From Carettochelys insculpta (lineage: Eukaryota; Chordata; Testudines; Carettochelyidae), in NCBI RefSeq assembly GCF_033958435.1, contig NC_134152.1, forward strand, positions 16,168,001-16,232,000: a stretch of DNA of 64,000 nucleotides, written 5' to 3'. Numbering within the stretch: position 1 is the first letter of the stretch; each line of letters opens with the position of its first letter. Position numbers and translations under genes: made by a program. Shown here in pieces: positions 11,809 through 23,229 of the stretch. The notes under the pieces are model-generated. The model was not told the DNA's origin, ran no database searches, and worked only from the letters and a program-made list of their open reading frames with translations.

Positions 11809-12094
11809 TGCTACATCTACGCTATTGCCTGGATCGACACTCTGAGATCAATCCACCAGCAGCCAATGTATCAAGTCTAGTAAAGACCCTGCCAAAATGA
11901 CTGCAGATCGCTTTCCCATTTACCCTGTTACTCTACCCTGGAAGAGAAGAGTAAGGGAAGCTAACTCCTGTGGATCTCATATGTTGTAGAGCCCATTGTA
12001 ACTCGATTTAAGGTATGTCAACTCCAGCTACATTACTCATGTAGCTGGAGTTGTGTAGCTTAAATAGACTTTCCACTGTAGTGTAGATGTAGCC
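11809..12094. mobile_element. Foldback MITE with TTA duplication (Harbinger type)
   Basis: A 286-bp element whose ends are TGCTACATCTACGCTA and TAGTGTAGATGTAGCC, flanked by TTA at 11806-11808 and 12095-12097. TTA is the classic PIF/Harbinger target. Internally there is a strong hairpin around 12023-12056 (CAACTCCAGCTACAT / ATGTAGCTGGAGTTG). No coding potential. It lies within the mir-193b to mir-365 interval. Confidence 0.8.
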
Positions 12095-12244
12095 TTACAG
12101 CTGGTAATCAAATTACCCTTTAACCTTGTTAAGATAAATAGATTGGAATCTTTGACTCTAACACTGTAAGGCATGTTATCTAATCATGTAAGCATTATCA
12201 TGGCTCTTCTCTGAATCTTTCCAATTTATCAACAACCTTCTAGA

Positions 12245-12415
12245 GAGGGACCTAGCGTCAGTGCTAGTGAGACACCTAGCTTCAGAGCCAGCTTAAGAGC
12301 TAGCAGGAGACCTAGCTTCAAGTGCAAGTGAGAAACCTATCTCCAGAACTAGTGACACTAGATTTAGACCTAGTTTCCAAGTTATCTTCAGTGCTAGCAA
12401 GAGACCTGAGGATTA
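12245..12415. repeat. Degenerate minisatellite (GAGACCTAGCTTCAGTGCTAGT-like units)
   Basis: Five or so diverged copies of a unit of roughly 25-36 bp occur in tandem: each contains a variant of ACCTAGCTTCAG followed by a GCTAGT- or CTAGTGA-like phrase. Unit lengths vary and copies have drifted, so this is an old tandem repeat. No coding meaning is seen. Confidence 0.65.
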
Positions 12416-13828
12416 GGTCTTTGAGAACCTTTCTGCTGAGGAAACACTTTCTATTGGTCCTATATCCAGAAAATGAAAAATCTCATTCTGAACCAGCTTG
12501 TGCTTTATGGAATTGCTGGACATAGAGGAAGAAAAGATGGGTTGGTGCCTTAAGCTTGAGGGAGTATCTCTGTCTCATGGTCTACTTGTCTCAGTTATCT
12601 GTGGTCTGCGTATATCATCCTCTATGAAATGGGAAATTCTGCCATTCTGCCTAGATTCAATTCTAGACAGAAGTGGACTTGCTCATTGTCTAGAAGTGAT
12701 TTTGCAGGTTGCAGAACCCCTGTGGGGCTTTCTGCCTGAACCTTAGTTCCAGGACTTTCCTTAGAAGACTCTCCTGCCCTTTCATTGATACTTCTGCGCA
12801 GAGAAGGGATGAAAGGAATATGTCTGGCTGAAAGTGGGTTTATATTCCCTCCTCAGAGCTCTTAGTGGACATGAAAGGGACTATTTGGATTTCATAGCAC
12901 TATCCAATTCCTAGGGCTTAGCGTGAAACTTCTTGTGGGTTTGCAAGATCTTTTATCAGTGAAAAAGCCTTACACGGTAATACCCTTACTCTCTACTAAC
13001 AGTTACCCAGGAAGCAGAATACACATGCTAAGCCTACAATGCCATGCTCGCCAATCCTGATCAAGGCAGCTGAACTTCCCCTGGTGGCTAGGAAAGATCA
13101 TTCTTGTCTGAATTGTGCCCGCTGCACATCCAAGACATGCAGCGGATTCATGGAAGCTCTGATCTCAGGCGTGTCTTGGAGGTGAGTTCTCCTTCCACAT
13201 CTTGCTTTCCTTCCTTTTCCTGTTGGTCTCTTTCTTGGACTCCAGTTTGTATAATGAAACTTGAGTCCCTCTTAGCTATACCTTAATCAATTTTTTTACT
13301 AAAAATTTACTAACCAGTCCTAACATATTGCAACTTAATTCCTTCATCAATTATATCTCACCACCTTAACTGATTTACAAACTAGCAAAATTAATTTTAC
13401 AGCACACAGAAACAATTAAAAAACAGACAGACATCATATAGGTAAACAATAGGAAAGAGGGGAGCATAATAAGAGACTGGGGATTTCACAACCCCAACCA
13501 CTGAGTTTCTTCCCAGATGAAATGCTACTGTGTTCTTTGACCATCTGGAGATCTGTTTCTTTATCTGGTGATATTGGTTGCCATTAGGACAGTGTCTCCT
13601 TCCTAACAGCTTGGTATTGCACTGTTTTAATGCACTTTAGATGGAATGTGACTTCCGGCTTTTCAGCAAATGGCTGCTGGTCTTTCAACTGGGCTGTAGA
13701 TCAGAGCCTTAGGCCTTCCAATAAGGCCACAGGCTTTCCAATAGGGCTACAGAAAAAAGGCCTTATCCTTTCACCTGGGACTTTAGAGATATTGATGGTG
13801 TTCACAGCCAGATTCAGATCACCTACAC
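12416..13828. other. Degenerate sequence, possible old retroelement
   Basis: Moderately GC-balanced DNA with short, frame-broken open frames and no clear exon. Its texture (runs of codon-like sequence with frequent stops) suggests an old transposon, but I recognised no reverse transcriptase, integrase or recombinase motif. Confidence 0.25.
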
Positions 13829-14046
13829 CAGTGGTTTTCAAACTTTTTTCATTTTCACATCCCTATGCATTTTCAGCTGAGTTATGAACCCCTTCAGCAA
13901 TCATAAACATCATTTGCATACCCCAAAGGTCCATGAGCCATAGGATGAAATCCTCTGTTCTATGACAATGACAACTTCTCATGGATGCCTTAGATACACT
14001 CTGTGGATACTCACAGGTCTGTGGACCACATATGCAAAAACCACTG
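13829..14046. mobile_element. hAT-type nonautonomous element
   Basis: A 218-bp element with ends CAGTGGTTTTCAAACTTT and GCAAAAACCACTG, the terminal pattern of Charlie/Tip100-like hAT transposons. The flanking 8-mers ACCTACAC (13821-13828) and ACCTTGAT (14047-14054) agree at 5 of 8 positions, consistent with an old 8-bp target duplication. No coding sequence. Confidence 0.7.
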
Positions 14047-14054
14047 ACCTTGAT

Positions 14055-15919
14055 AACTTCTTGAACAGAATCCTCTCCCCTGCTGCATCTCATGGCAGCA
14101 TGACTTAGACTCAAGAGTTTGTGCAGACATACAGCTTTATCAACAACCTCAAGAAAAATTCTCTGATTCCATCATCAAGAATATCTCGCCTGGAAATGGA
14201 CATACACAAGTTGATAGCAAAAATCTATCCATCACCTAATAGGTTCCAGAAGATCAAGGATCTTCTTTCTTTGCTATGCAGCTGCATGAGTCCTATCACT
14301 GTGCTGTGTCTTTTCCCTCTGGACCTTCTGGTGTTTTGTATAGGTATTACTACACAAGTAACATGACACTTCAGGGTCTCCGAGCTTTTTTCCCTAAGTC
14401 TGGGACCACTCTGATATGGAACAAGTGCAAGTCTCAAACTGGGTGTTCAGATTCCTGCATAGTTGGGCAGAGCCAAAGAATATCCACAAACACCTCCCTA
14501 GATGCCTCCCAAGCCCCAGAGTCTTCACAAACACCTCACTAAACAAACCTGGAGGAAAATGCCTACAATGTAAATCTTATGGAGCTTAGAGTGACCAAGA
14601 TAACTCTGTACAGGTTCCCAACTCACTTTGAAGGAAGTCATATTCTAATTTAGTCAGGTAACAGAGCTATGATTGTATATATAACAAATAAGGGACAAGG
14701 AAGAAGCACGCAGATGCAAAGAAAATAATGCAATGGGAAGCGAAATCTCTCCTTTCCCTCAAACTGATTCCCACATGAGGGGCCTTTAACAAGAAGGCAG
14801 ACTGGCTCAGCAGGTGCAATTTCAACAGCTTGAAGTGGTGCCTAAACAGGAGGTCTTTGGTCTGATCCCACAGTCTTACTGAAAGTTCTAACAAATCATT
14901 CCTTTGAACCTGACTTCACTTTCAACTTTCTTCCTGACCAACAAAACCTGTTTTCTGGTTGCCACTATGTCTTCATGGCAAGTCTCAGAGCTGGAAACCT
15001 TATTAATCTAGGCATCTTATTGTCTTCCATTCTGACTAAGTGGTGCTGACACCTCTGGAATTATTTCTCCATAAAGTAAGCTCAAGTGCACAGAATCTAG
15101 GGGAAAGTCAGGTGTCCTGTTCTGATCCTTCCATCCAAAATGCCAAGAGTGCAGGGTTTCTAAGCCATCCATCACTAGTGAGAGTACTCTATGCACTGCT
15201 GAGGCCTACAAGGCCTCAGATTTCCCTGGTCCATAAGAAATCAAGGTAAACACAACAAGATCCCTGGAAACCTCATGGGCAGAACAAATGACGTCCATGT
15301 CAGAAATCTCAATAGTTGATGACCACATTATCAGCCAACACCTTTATCAACTATTGTGAAACTGACTTTCTGTCATCTGCAGAATCCTTCTTTGGCAGAA
15401 AAGTGCTGCAATCGGTAACCCAGATATTTTCTTTCTTTTTTCGTTCTTTCTTTCTCATATTTTTTCTACAAGTTTACATAAATTTAGGATGTCTCATTTG
15501 GTAGTAAGAAAGAGTAGGCTGGATTTGGCCAATGTATGTGGTATGGCAACTTGGTAACTTTGAACAACTTCTAAGAGCTTCAAAGTGTGTGTGGAGACCC
15601 AGCCCAGATGTAGTAGAATTGTGCAAGATTCTGTTAACAAAATGGAATATTACCAGGTAAAAAATTACTGTAACATAACATAAATGGACAGAAAATAAAA
15701 TTTTTGTGAGCACGTGATCTATCTTCTAATTTATAAATCTTGCCAAAAAAGCAGGCATTACTTTTGATGCAGTTAGTGCTGAATATTAAATAGATACCTC
15801 AGATACAAAGATTAAAAAGATAAAATAATCAATTACAAATACTACATAATAGGCAGATTTTTCTCTGGATTATTGTGCAGTAGCCTGTAAAGAATAGTCA
15901 TTTTGCTGACTATGATAAC
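14055..15919. other. Degenerate sequence, no gene recognised
   Basis: The part 14.05-15.42 kb has the frame-broken look of an old retroelement body and contains overlapping open frames under 90 codons. I could not find a diagnostic motif, so the class is left open. The part 15.42-15.92 kb is AT-rich and unique. Confidence 0.25.
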
Positions 15920-15922
15920 TAA

Positions 15923-16209
15923 GGCCAGGTCCACATTAAAGAGGAAGGTCGAATTAGGATATGCAACCATGTTAAGTATGCTTGAGTTGATGTACTTTAA
16001 TTTGAACTTCTGCACTGTCTCCACTGTGGGAGGCTGATATGAGTGAATGTGCCCATCAACCTCCCTTAGTCCTAGGGAAGGGAAGGAGTACCAGCACTGA
16101 CGGGGCACCCTCTGTGTTCAATTTAGCAAATCCCTACAAGGTGCACTATATAAAACTCAGGAAGGTCGTCTGCAACGGTGTCAATCTTCCCAGTTGTGAA
16201 GACACACCC
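15923..16209. mobile_element. MITE with TAA duplication (Chompy-like family E copy 1)
   Basis: A 287-bp segment starting GGCCAGGTCCACATTAAA and ending TGTGAAGACACACCC, flanked by TAA at 15920-15922 and 16210-16212. The body (AAGGTCGAATTAGGATATGC, GAGTTGATGTACTTTAATTTG) is related to the copy at 18.4 kb and, in its later part, to that at 35.4 kb. The TAA duplication and the family texture fit PIF/Harbinger-type MITEs described from reptiles. The inverted ends are weak. Confidence 0.65.
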
Positions 16210-16212
16210 TAA

Positions 16213-16665
16213 GGTTGCAAGTCTGTCACATAGGTCATGGATTCCTTGACTTTCTGGGACATCCATGACTTCTGCACTGGCTGCTGATAGGGCAGTCTGG
16301 CCCTCTTGCAACAATGAGGGTTCCAGGCTGTTCACTACCATGCACCCCTGTCAAGCAGCAGCAGACATCCCAAGCCATGTGCCAATGCCTGCCTCTCCCC
16401 TTGCTGCAACCATGGTCCCAGACCACAGACCATCCCTACCCCACTCAGCAGCAATGGGGGTCCTGGGCTGAATGCTGCTCCTACTCGCAAACATCTGCAG
16501 AACATCCCCCCAAGGCTGCCTCCCTAGGACACCTGCAGTGCCCCACCCCAGACAACCCAAAATTTAGTCAGGGGTATATAGTACAAATCATGCACAAGTC
16601 ATGGAACTATGAATTTTCATGTACTGCCCACAACCTGTCCATGACTTTTACTAAAAATACCCCTA
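16213..16665. repeat. Unclassified interspersed repeat
   Basis: A GC-richer block containing GGTCATGGATTCCTTGACTT near its start and the inverse-like TCCATGACTTTTACTAAAAATACCCCT near its end. The end phrase is one I associate with a common turtle repeat. Overlapping open frames (such as 16314-16670) are explained by this. The superfamily is not assigned. Confidence 0.45.
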
Positions 16666-18378
16666 ATTAAAACATAGCCATAATGATAATGATCAGTTCA
16701 TTCATTTCTTACTAAATGTAAGGTACTACACACTGCCTATGCTCTTCGCTTATTCCTATCTTAAAATATAATACATTCTAGAAAATAAGTCTAACCCTGC
16801 CCTAAGATACATGGGATTTTATTATGACCTGACACTGGTTTTATGCTAGTATAACCTCAGTTACTTCAGTGCAGTTACTCTTGATTTAAACTATCATAAA
16901 CACAACAGGTGTCAGGCATACAGGCCTCTCTGGGATTTGTACCCAAGTGTCTGAGGGTGGCACTAAGCAGTGTGATGTTACAAAAGTTTAGCGAATAGAG
17001 AAGTTTAATTACTAAAGAAAGGGAAGTTTTGTAATACTAACAAAGAAAGCAAAAACCAAAACTAAACACTAAAAACCCAGCTACCGACCACAACCAACCC
17101 AAAATATTATGCTAACTTTTCAAGTAATATAAAGCAACAAGTTCAAATAATAACAGCAAGTATAAATAAAAAATATATCACCACTAGCAGCTGCAGTGTT
17201 TCTTTCTGTCATTCTTCCTGTATGACCCATGTGGGCCTACCATGAAACCTGCCAGAGATTTTATTCTCCCTGTGTTAAGCCTGTTTAAATTTGGCCTGTC
17301 ATAGATGACAAGACATATTGTTTGTTTCTAAAATTCTCCTTCCTAACCTACAGAATGGAAAGAAAAATATTACCAGCAGAAGACAGATATCTGGCTGTTA
17401 TTTTATACCAATACATTTAAACAGGCCCTGAATCCATTCGAGAGACTCTGACCTCCTGAGCCCAAGGAGATAGAAGCTCAAAGATAACTGACTTACTGAA
17501 GGTTAAATGCATAAATATTAAATTATACTGGTGAATTGTAACTTCTCCATTCCCTTGCTGACAGCCAAATTAAAATATACCAGTACTGATTTAAAACCTA
17601 GAAACAGATTTGTTTAACAGTAATAACATGTATAAATGATATAAGCTTTCAAATTATAAGGAAATCACATATGACTGCTACAACAATTTTAAGGCCTCTT
17701 TTTGAGCTCATCAGTTTCAAGCACAATAAGTAAAAATATACCCTTTTAAGAGGCTAGAGATTGTCTCCAGGGAGGTGTGAGTCCATTCTTGAATGCACAT
17801 GATAACCAAAACGGGAGTACCTTAAGAAGGCTGAATTTTAAATCTGTTTTATCACAGAGATTCAGAAGTCACTGACAACCTTCTTAAATGCCACAATTCT
17901 TGATATGTTGTCATACTTGGCATGTACACAATGAAAGTTACCTAAACAATACAAGATAGGTTATTACCCTGTCTTTCTGGTCACAGCATGCTCCAGGAAT
18001 GTCATGAAACCTCCCCCTTCTCTCAACCCAACAATGCGAGCATATGTACACACACCTCTGGCCTATGTAAACACTGCCCTTGCACCAAATCCTTAGTAAG
18101 CAGGACCTAGCTGGACATGCTGGCAATACACACACACACACAAACTGATTCCTTTTTTTTTTGCCATGACTGTGCTTTTTTCCACAATCCCTAACTATCT
18201 GCATTGTTTGACTGAGAAAAATATAAACACTGCACACAAGTGGTTTGCATAACTATTAATTGACCTGCACTCTCTATATGACAAATCATGACTTAAATAA
18301 GCTAAATTTGCTAGGACCTTTACATCCTCAGATGGCACAATCTGAAATGGAGTTGGTACCTGCCCAATGCAACTACTT
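16666..18378. other. Unique AT-rich DNA, no gene seen
   Basis: No exon, RNA gene or transposon boundary could be supported. A short CA run is at about 18127-18142 and a T run at about 18152-18162. Confidence 0.45.
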
Positions 18379-18662
18379 GGGCAGGTCCACACTGCAAAAG
18401 AAATGCAACACAAGATACGCAACTATCTATGAGAATTACGTAGTTGGAGCTGACGTCCCCTACATTGAATTTCCAACATGGCTGCACAGTGGAAAGAAAC
18501 TCTCCCATTGACTGTCCTTACTTCTCACGACAGCGAGAAGTACTGCAGTCGACAGGGACACCCTGAGTGTTCTATTTAATGCATTCCTACTAGGCGTGCT
18601 AAATCGAACCACAGATGATAAGACCATGGTAGCGTCGATCTTTTGCTTTGTGCAACAAACCC
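18379..18662. mobile_element. MITE, family E copy 2
   Basis: Starts GGGCAGGTCCACACTGCAAA and ends near GTGCAACAAACCC. Internal phrases (ATACGCAACTATCTATG, ATTACGTAGTTGGAGC, AAATCGAACCACAGATG) match the layout of the 15.9-kb copy and the later part of the 35.4-kb copy. The flanks are TT-rich on both sides but give no clean 3-bp duplication, so the ends are approximate. Confidence 0.55.
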
Positions 18663-19455
18663 TTCTACATTATCTTCCACTGTGTGTGCAGGTTCCTGGT
18701 CAGATGGTCAGGTCAGCTCTTTTTTAAAATCTTCATAGAACACTGTAAAGGTCACCAACAAGCTCTGAGAATAAAAATGTTTCTCCTGGCATAACCTGCC
18801 AAAACATGGAAATAGATATAGTTTTATAAAGGCACCATAAAGATGACTGGTGTTTTCCATATATTCATAAATATTTTTCTGTACTCGAATGTAAAAAAGC
18901 TTTCGGCTATATTCATGAGAGTAGTTCAGCGGAAAGCAATTAATCTACTCACATGAGTATAATGAGCATATAAAAGATAACGTTTCCTTGACCTGAAAGA
19001 CCACAATAGGTAGCAGCATAGGAAGATGCTCATCTTTCAGACTTTACTCAGGCAAGAATTCCATTTGCTCCAGGGTAGTCGTCCTCAAACTGTAGGCCAA
19101 ACCTATTCCCCTTAATTACAACTAAATGGGAGGGGAATCCTGAAACTTTTCTGCTGTCAGGTGGGATCACAATATGTAAAAATGTGAAAATTAGTGCTCC
19201 AGAGACTTGGGGGTACCAAACAATTTGCAGGGTCAGGACTATGATGATAGAACAAGTCGTGTCATTGCATTCTGATGGTGGTCACAGGCCTGATCTATTT
19301 CCACTGACCTTGATGCGAGTTTCCACATTGATTCAATAAGAACAGGACTGGGCCTGTTCTCACCCTTTCACTGTTTCTCAAAGGTTTATATATTCTTTTA
19401 AAGTTTACTTCGAAAATGCTCAAGCCGTGCTTTTTTTTTTAATTGGCTATAACTT
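18663..19455. other. Unique DNA with a possible hAT scrap
   Basis: Mostly unique AT-rich sequence. Around 19076-19110 the phrase CGTCCTCAAACTGTAGGCC resembles the end of a hAT element, but the partner end was not found. Confidence 0.35.
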
Positions 19456-19665
19456 GGGGAGGGACAGCTCAGTGCTTAGGACATTAGCCTTGTAAATCTA
19501 AGGCTGTGAGTTTAGCCTTTGCAGGGGCCTTTCAAGGGTCTGGGGTAAGTTAGATTAAAAAAAAATGTGTCCGGGATGGTAATAGGTACTGCTGTTAAGT
19601 GTAGGGGACTGGACTCAATTAACTCTCAAGGTCCCTTCCATCTGTATAAGATATGTATATCTCCA
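19456..19665 (+). repeat. tRNA-derived SINE with CR1-like tail
   Basis: The head (GGGACAGCTCAGTGCTTAGG, then AAATCTAAGGCTGTGAGTTT) reads as a decayed tRNA with recognisable A-box and B-box regions. The 3' part (GGGGACTGGACTCAATTAAC, CAAGGTCCCTTCCATCTGTA) is CR1-tail-like, which lets CR1 machinery mobilise it. This tRNA(Lys)-head plus CR1-tail organisation is that of the cryptodiran turtle Cry I / Pol III-SINE family. Confidence 0.8.
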
Positions 19666-22176
19666 TGTTTCAAGTTATTAAAGTAAAATAAAGAATTTTT
19701 ACTGGGACTGATGAATTTTTTAACTTCAACAATTCCAAACAGTTTTGATTTTATATCCATTATTTTTTATTACAAACTAATTTTGAAGCATATAAGATAT
19801 ATTTTATCTTCCATAAAATATATTTTCTCATTTTAAACAACAAAATAAATAAATAAATAAATAGTCCCTTGATCTATATATTTTAAAGCTAGGAGTACAA
19901 AATAAGTCCTAGGAAATTGAGACTGTAGATAGATATACCATCCTTCACTTGGTCTTTATAGGATAAAAAGTCAAAGTTGCATTTTACAACAAACATTATC
20001 ATTGTGTCCATAACTGTATTACCTGCACCTCACTGGTTTGGGTACAAACTTTACATTAAAATAGAGATTTTCTGTTTAGTATATTTGTTTGACAATAGAA
20101 TCTATCATTTTATACACACTGGAAACAAACAAGCTTTGAATCCTTAGTCCTTCCTAATGGAAAAAATTAAATCAATCAGAGTTTTGTATAAGGAATGCTT
20201 TCAGAATTAGTCTCATATTCTTTACACTTGTTGAAGTCTTAGAATTTAAGCATACTCATCAACACAACCTACTTTCACATTTATCTGAATGTTTCTAGGA
20301 AGATTATGCATGTAATCTGCATGCTATCATGAAAATCTAAATCTGTTTAAAAATTGCAAAAATGTAGGTGAATAACAAAATATTATGGATAAGAATGGAA
20401 ACATTTTACTGAGTGCATTCAGCATTACAAAGCTAAATATCTTAATTTTCAGAGCTTTTAAACAAAAGCTGGATTGCCCAGTGTGGCAATAAATTACTGA
20501 TAAATGTTATAAGAAAAGAGTTGGTTCTTAATGTTCTTTGGAGCACCTCTCTACATTTCGTTCTTGTTTCCCACTTTATAAGAGCAAGAGCCTCTAGTAG
20601 ACTAACTTTCCCTCCCAACTTCATAATTCTCTAGTCCTCACTTCTTAAAGTATTTCCCAGGAAGCAATGGGAGGTCCATCAAGCACAGACACAGAAAGAA
20701 TTTTGACTGTAATGTATTCGCTAGTATAATTTTAAATACTTTAATGGAAAACTACTTCAATACATTTATCTACAGTTACACATATGAGACATGAAAAATC
20801 AAGTGTTATCATAAATGCTACCATTAAACAGCAAAAGCTTTCATATTAAGTAACAGCTAAAAGGCATCCAATAATGAAAAATTCGGTCCTATGTCTTTTA
20901 ATAATCCTTTCAGTCTTAAAATAAATTGATCCATTTATTATATATGGAGTGGGGATATCTTTTATAATTCACTTACACATATGTATGGAATATATAGCTA
21001 TCCACTTCTCCACTTCATATTAGTGTAATTTTTCCATTTAGCATAATATTCTATTGACTGAGTATGCAGATCTTAGCTATAATTAAATAATATACACATA
21101 TTAACAGCTTTATCTTAACGATATATCACTATGCAAATATTGGTTGAACAGGCCTTCTTGAAGGATTTTCAGCTTTTCTACTTGCAACTCATAAGTGGCA
21201 AATATAAAAGCAGCAGCTGAAATAAATAACTTGGACTACAGCATCTGACAACACATAAACACATAAATCTTTTATGTACAGTATGAGACAGATCCTCAGC
21301 TGACATAAAAATGAAGCTATGACTATTTATACCAGCTGAGGATTGTCCTCTGTGTGTGTTCTGTACATATATGGCATATATGTACAATCTTCCATAAACT
21401 TAGATCATTTAACACCCATTTCTTTGCATCTTGAATCTATGTGCTGTATATTTAAGGATTCAAAAAACACAACTTTTCTATTAATGAATCATAAAGGTTT
21501 ATTTGACTCACCATTTAAAATTGCAAGTAGATACTTGTCTAGTAAAAACTATACTAATTTTTTAAAGGGTCTCCCTGTCAAAGTGTAAGTAGCAGAATGG
21601 ATTTGGGAGTTTTTACAAATTGTAAATGTATAATATATTACCATTAAAATATGTATTACAGCTAATGTCATTTTATACTGAACCCTCTGTAAAGTTTTAG
21701 AAATACACAAAGCACATTTAGGCTGCTTCAAGATATAATTTGAGAGAGGTGCATAAAACCCCGAAGTATTCTGTGAGCAAGATAAAGACAGTGGAAACAT
21801 TAATAACTGCTGTATTTTAAAACAGTTTTAACCTGGCATTGTTAGTTTTCAGTGAATAACTTTTCCTTTAGTCAAAATTCCCTAGTATTAAATTGTAATT
21901 TTTTGAGTCACATTAACTGAGTGACAACTTGGAATGTTTTTCTACAGGCTTTTACAAACCTCATCAACAACTGAACATTTCTGTCTAATTAGCAAAAAGA
22001 AGAAGCATTTTCTACTCACTTATTGCACAGATGACAATAATGAAGTTAAAATATTGTTATTTATTTACCATGTGTAGTATTCATGTCCTAAGTGCAGCAA
22101 TAGTATAATAGTGTAGCATTAGTTTACTGTTCTTTGTAAGAGCCATAAAGCACAGGTTTCTTTTGCAGAACAAAGT
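19666..22176. other. Unique AT-rich DNA upstream of mir-365, downstream of mir-193b
   Basis: About 2.5 kb with no transposon, exon or second hairpin recognised. It would fall within the microRNA primary transcript. The lack of recognisable insertions contrasts with DNA on either side. Confidence 0.4.
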
Positions 22177-22260
22177 GACCACCAAAAGCGGGACTTTGTG
22201 GGCCAGTTGGATAAAACATAAGCTCATCTTGCCCCCAAAACCCCGACTCTGGAACCACAA
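22177..22260 (-). ncRNA. MIR193B: microRNA precursor mir-193b
   Basis: The minus strand folds into the mir-193b hairpin. The 3' arm at 22187-22208 is the mature strand, AACTGGCCCACAAAGTCCCG followed by CT. The seed ACTGGCC is intact. Position 10 is A, where the human sequence I recall has U; the A form is the one I associate with chicken. The 5' arm at 22224-22245 gives CGGGGTTTTGGGGGCAAGAT and pairs with the mature strand around the loop at 22209-22223. The seed is shared with miR-193a, and synteny with mir-365, tRNA-Thr and MRTFB decides for 193b. It begins about 1 kb downstream of a CpG island, its likely promoter. Confidence 0.97.
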
Positions 22261-23229
22261 CCTTCAGAAGGTCAATTTTTAAATAAATTCTCTTTGCAAG
22301 ATATGCCCATTCTACTGAATCGTTATTCACTATAAATGACTAAGTTTTCTGACAGCTAAAACAGGACAGCATAACCAAGTTACAATCTTTGCTTAATGAA
22401 AAACAGAAAGGGCAACCATACTCTTTCTGTTTCATGACTGTTTTACTACACAGTAAAGCAGTATTTTCTAATTTCTTTTATAGTGCAGCTAAACAACTCT
22501 GAATCCACACAGAATAATATAGTACATTATTAGACCCAACCTAAATTATATCTATTAGCAAAGATGACTTCCTGAAGTGAATAAGTTTTGTGTGTGTACC
22601 ATTTATTTCATGTAAAAGTTGAAATATTTTAGTTGTCTCCCATGACTGTCAGAATTTGCTAAATGCTTAATTTGGCAAAAATTATAATACCTTATTAAAA
22701 TAATAGAAAAATTGGGTCTCTATCTGAGATGATAGTTCCTGAAACTTGAACTGTATTAATCCTGCAAAAGTTCTAGTAAACTCGGTTATTCAAACACATT
22801 ACTGGTCACCATAGTTAGACTAATGAAGCAGCTCACTATGTACGCTATTTTAAAAGAGGTATTTTTGCTCATGCATATTAAAAGTGAAAATAATGTGCAT
22901 GTCAAACACACTCTATTTGATATGTTGAAACATTAAAATTAACAACTTTTCTGCTCTTACAGAAAATAATTGTATTAAACTGCGCCCATTTTTATTTGTA
23001 TTTGTTTTTAAAAAACTGGCTTTCTGATAGTATGCATCTTATTAACTACCGCAAGTAATACATCTGCAGTTCAGAATGTACCCATAGAATCACAGAATAA
23101 TTTACACATTTATACATAACTTATTTGCCTTTATGGTATTTATATTTGTTAAGATCCTTCTGTGACAGTTTTCAAAAATGCCTGAAGCCAGGCACGGGAA
23201 TCCACATTTGGATACCTGAATGGGTGGCG

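Noticed and set aside
22124..22330. 68-codon minus-strand frame over mir-193b
   Set aside because: The conserved sequence is the hairpin, which explains the openness; the frame has no protein features.
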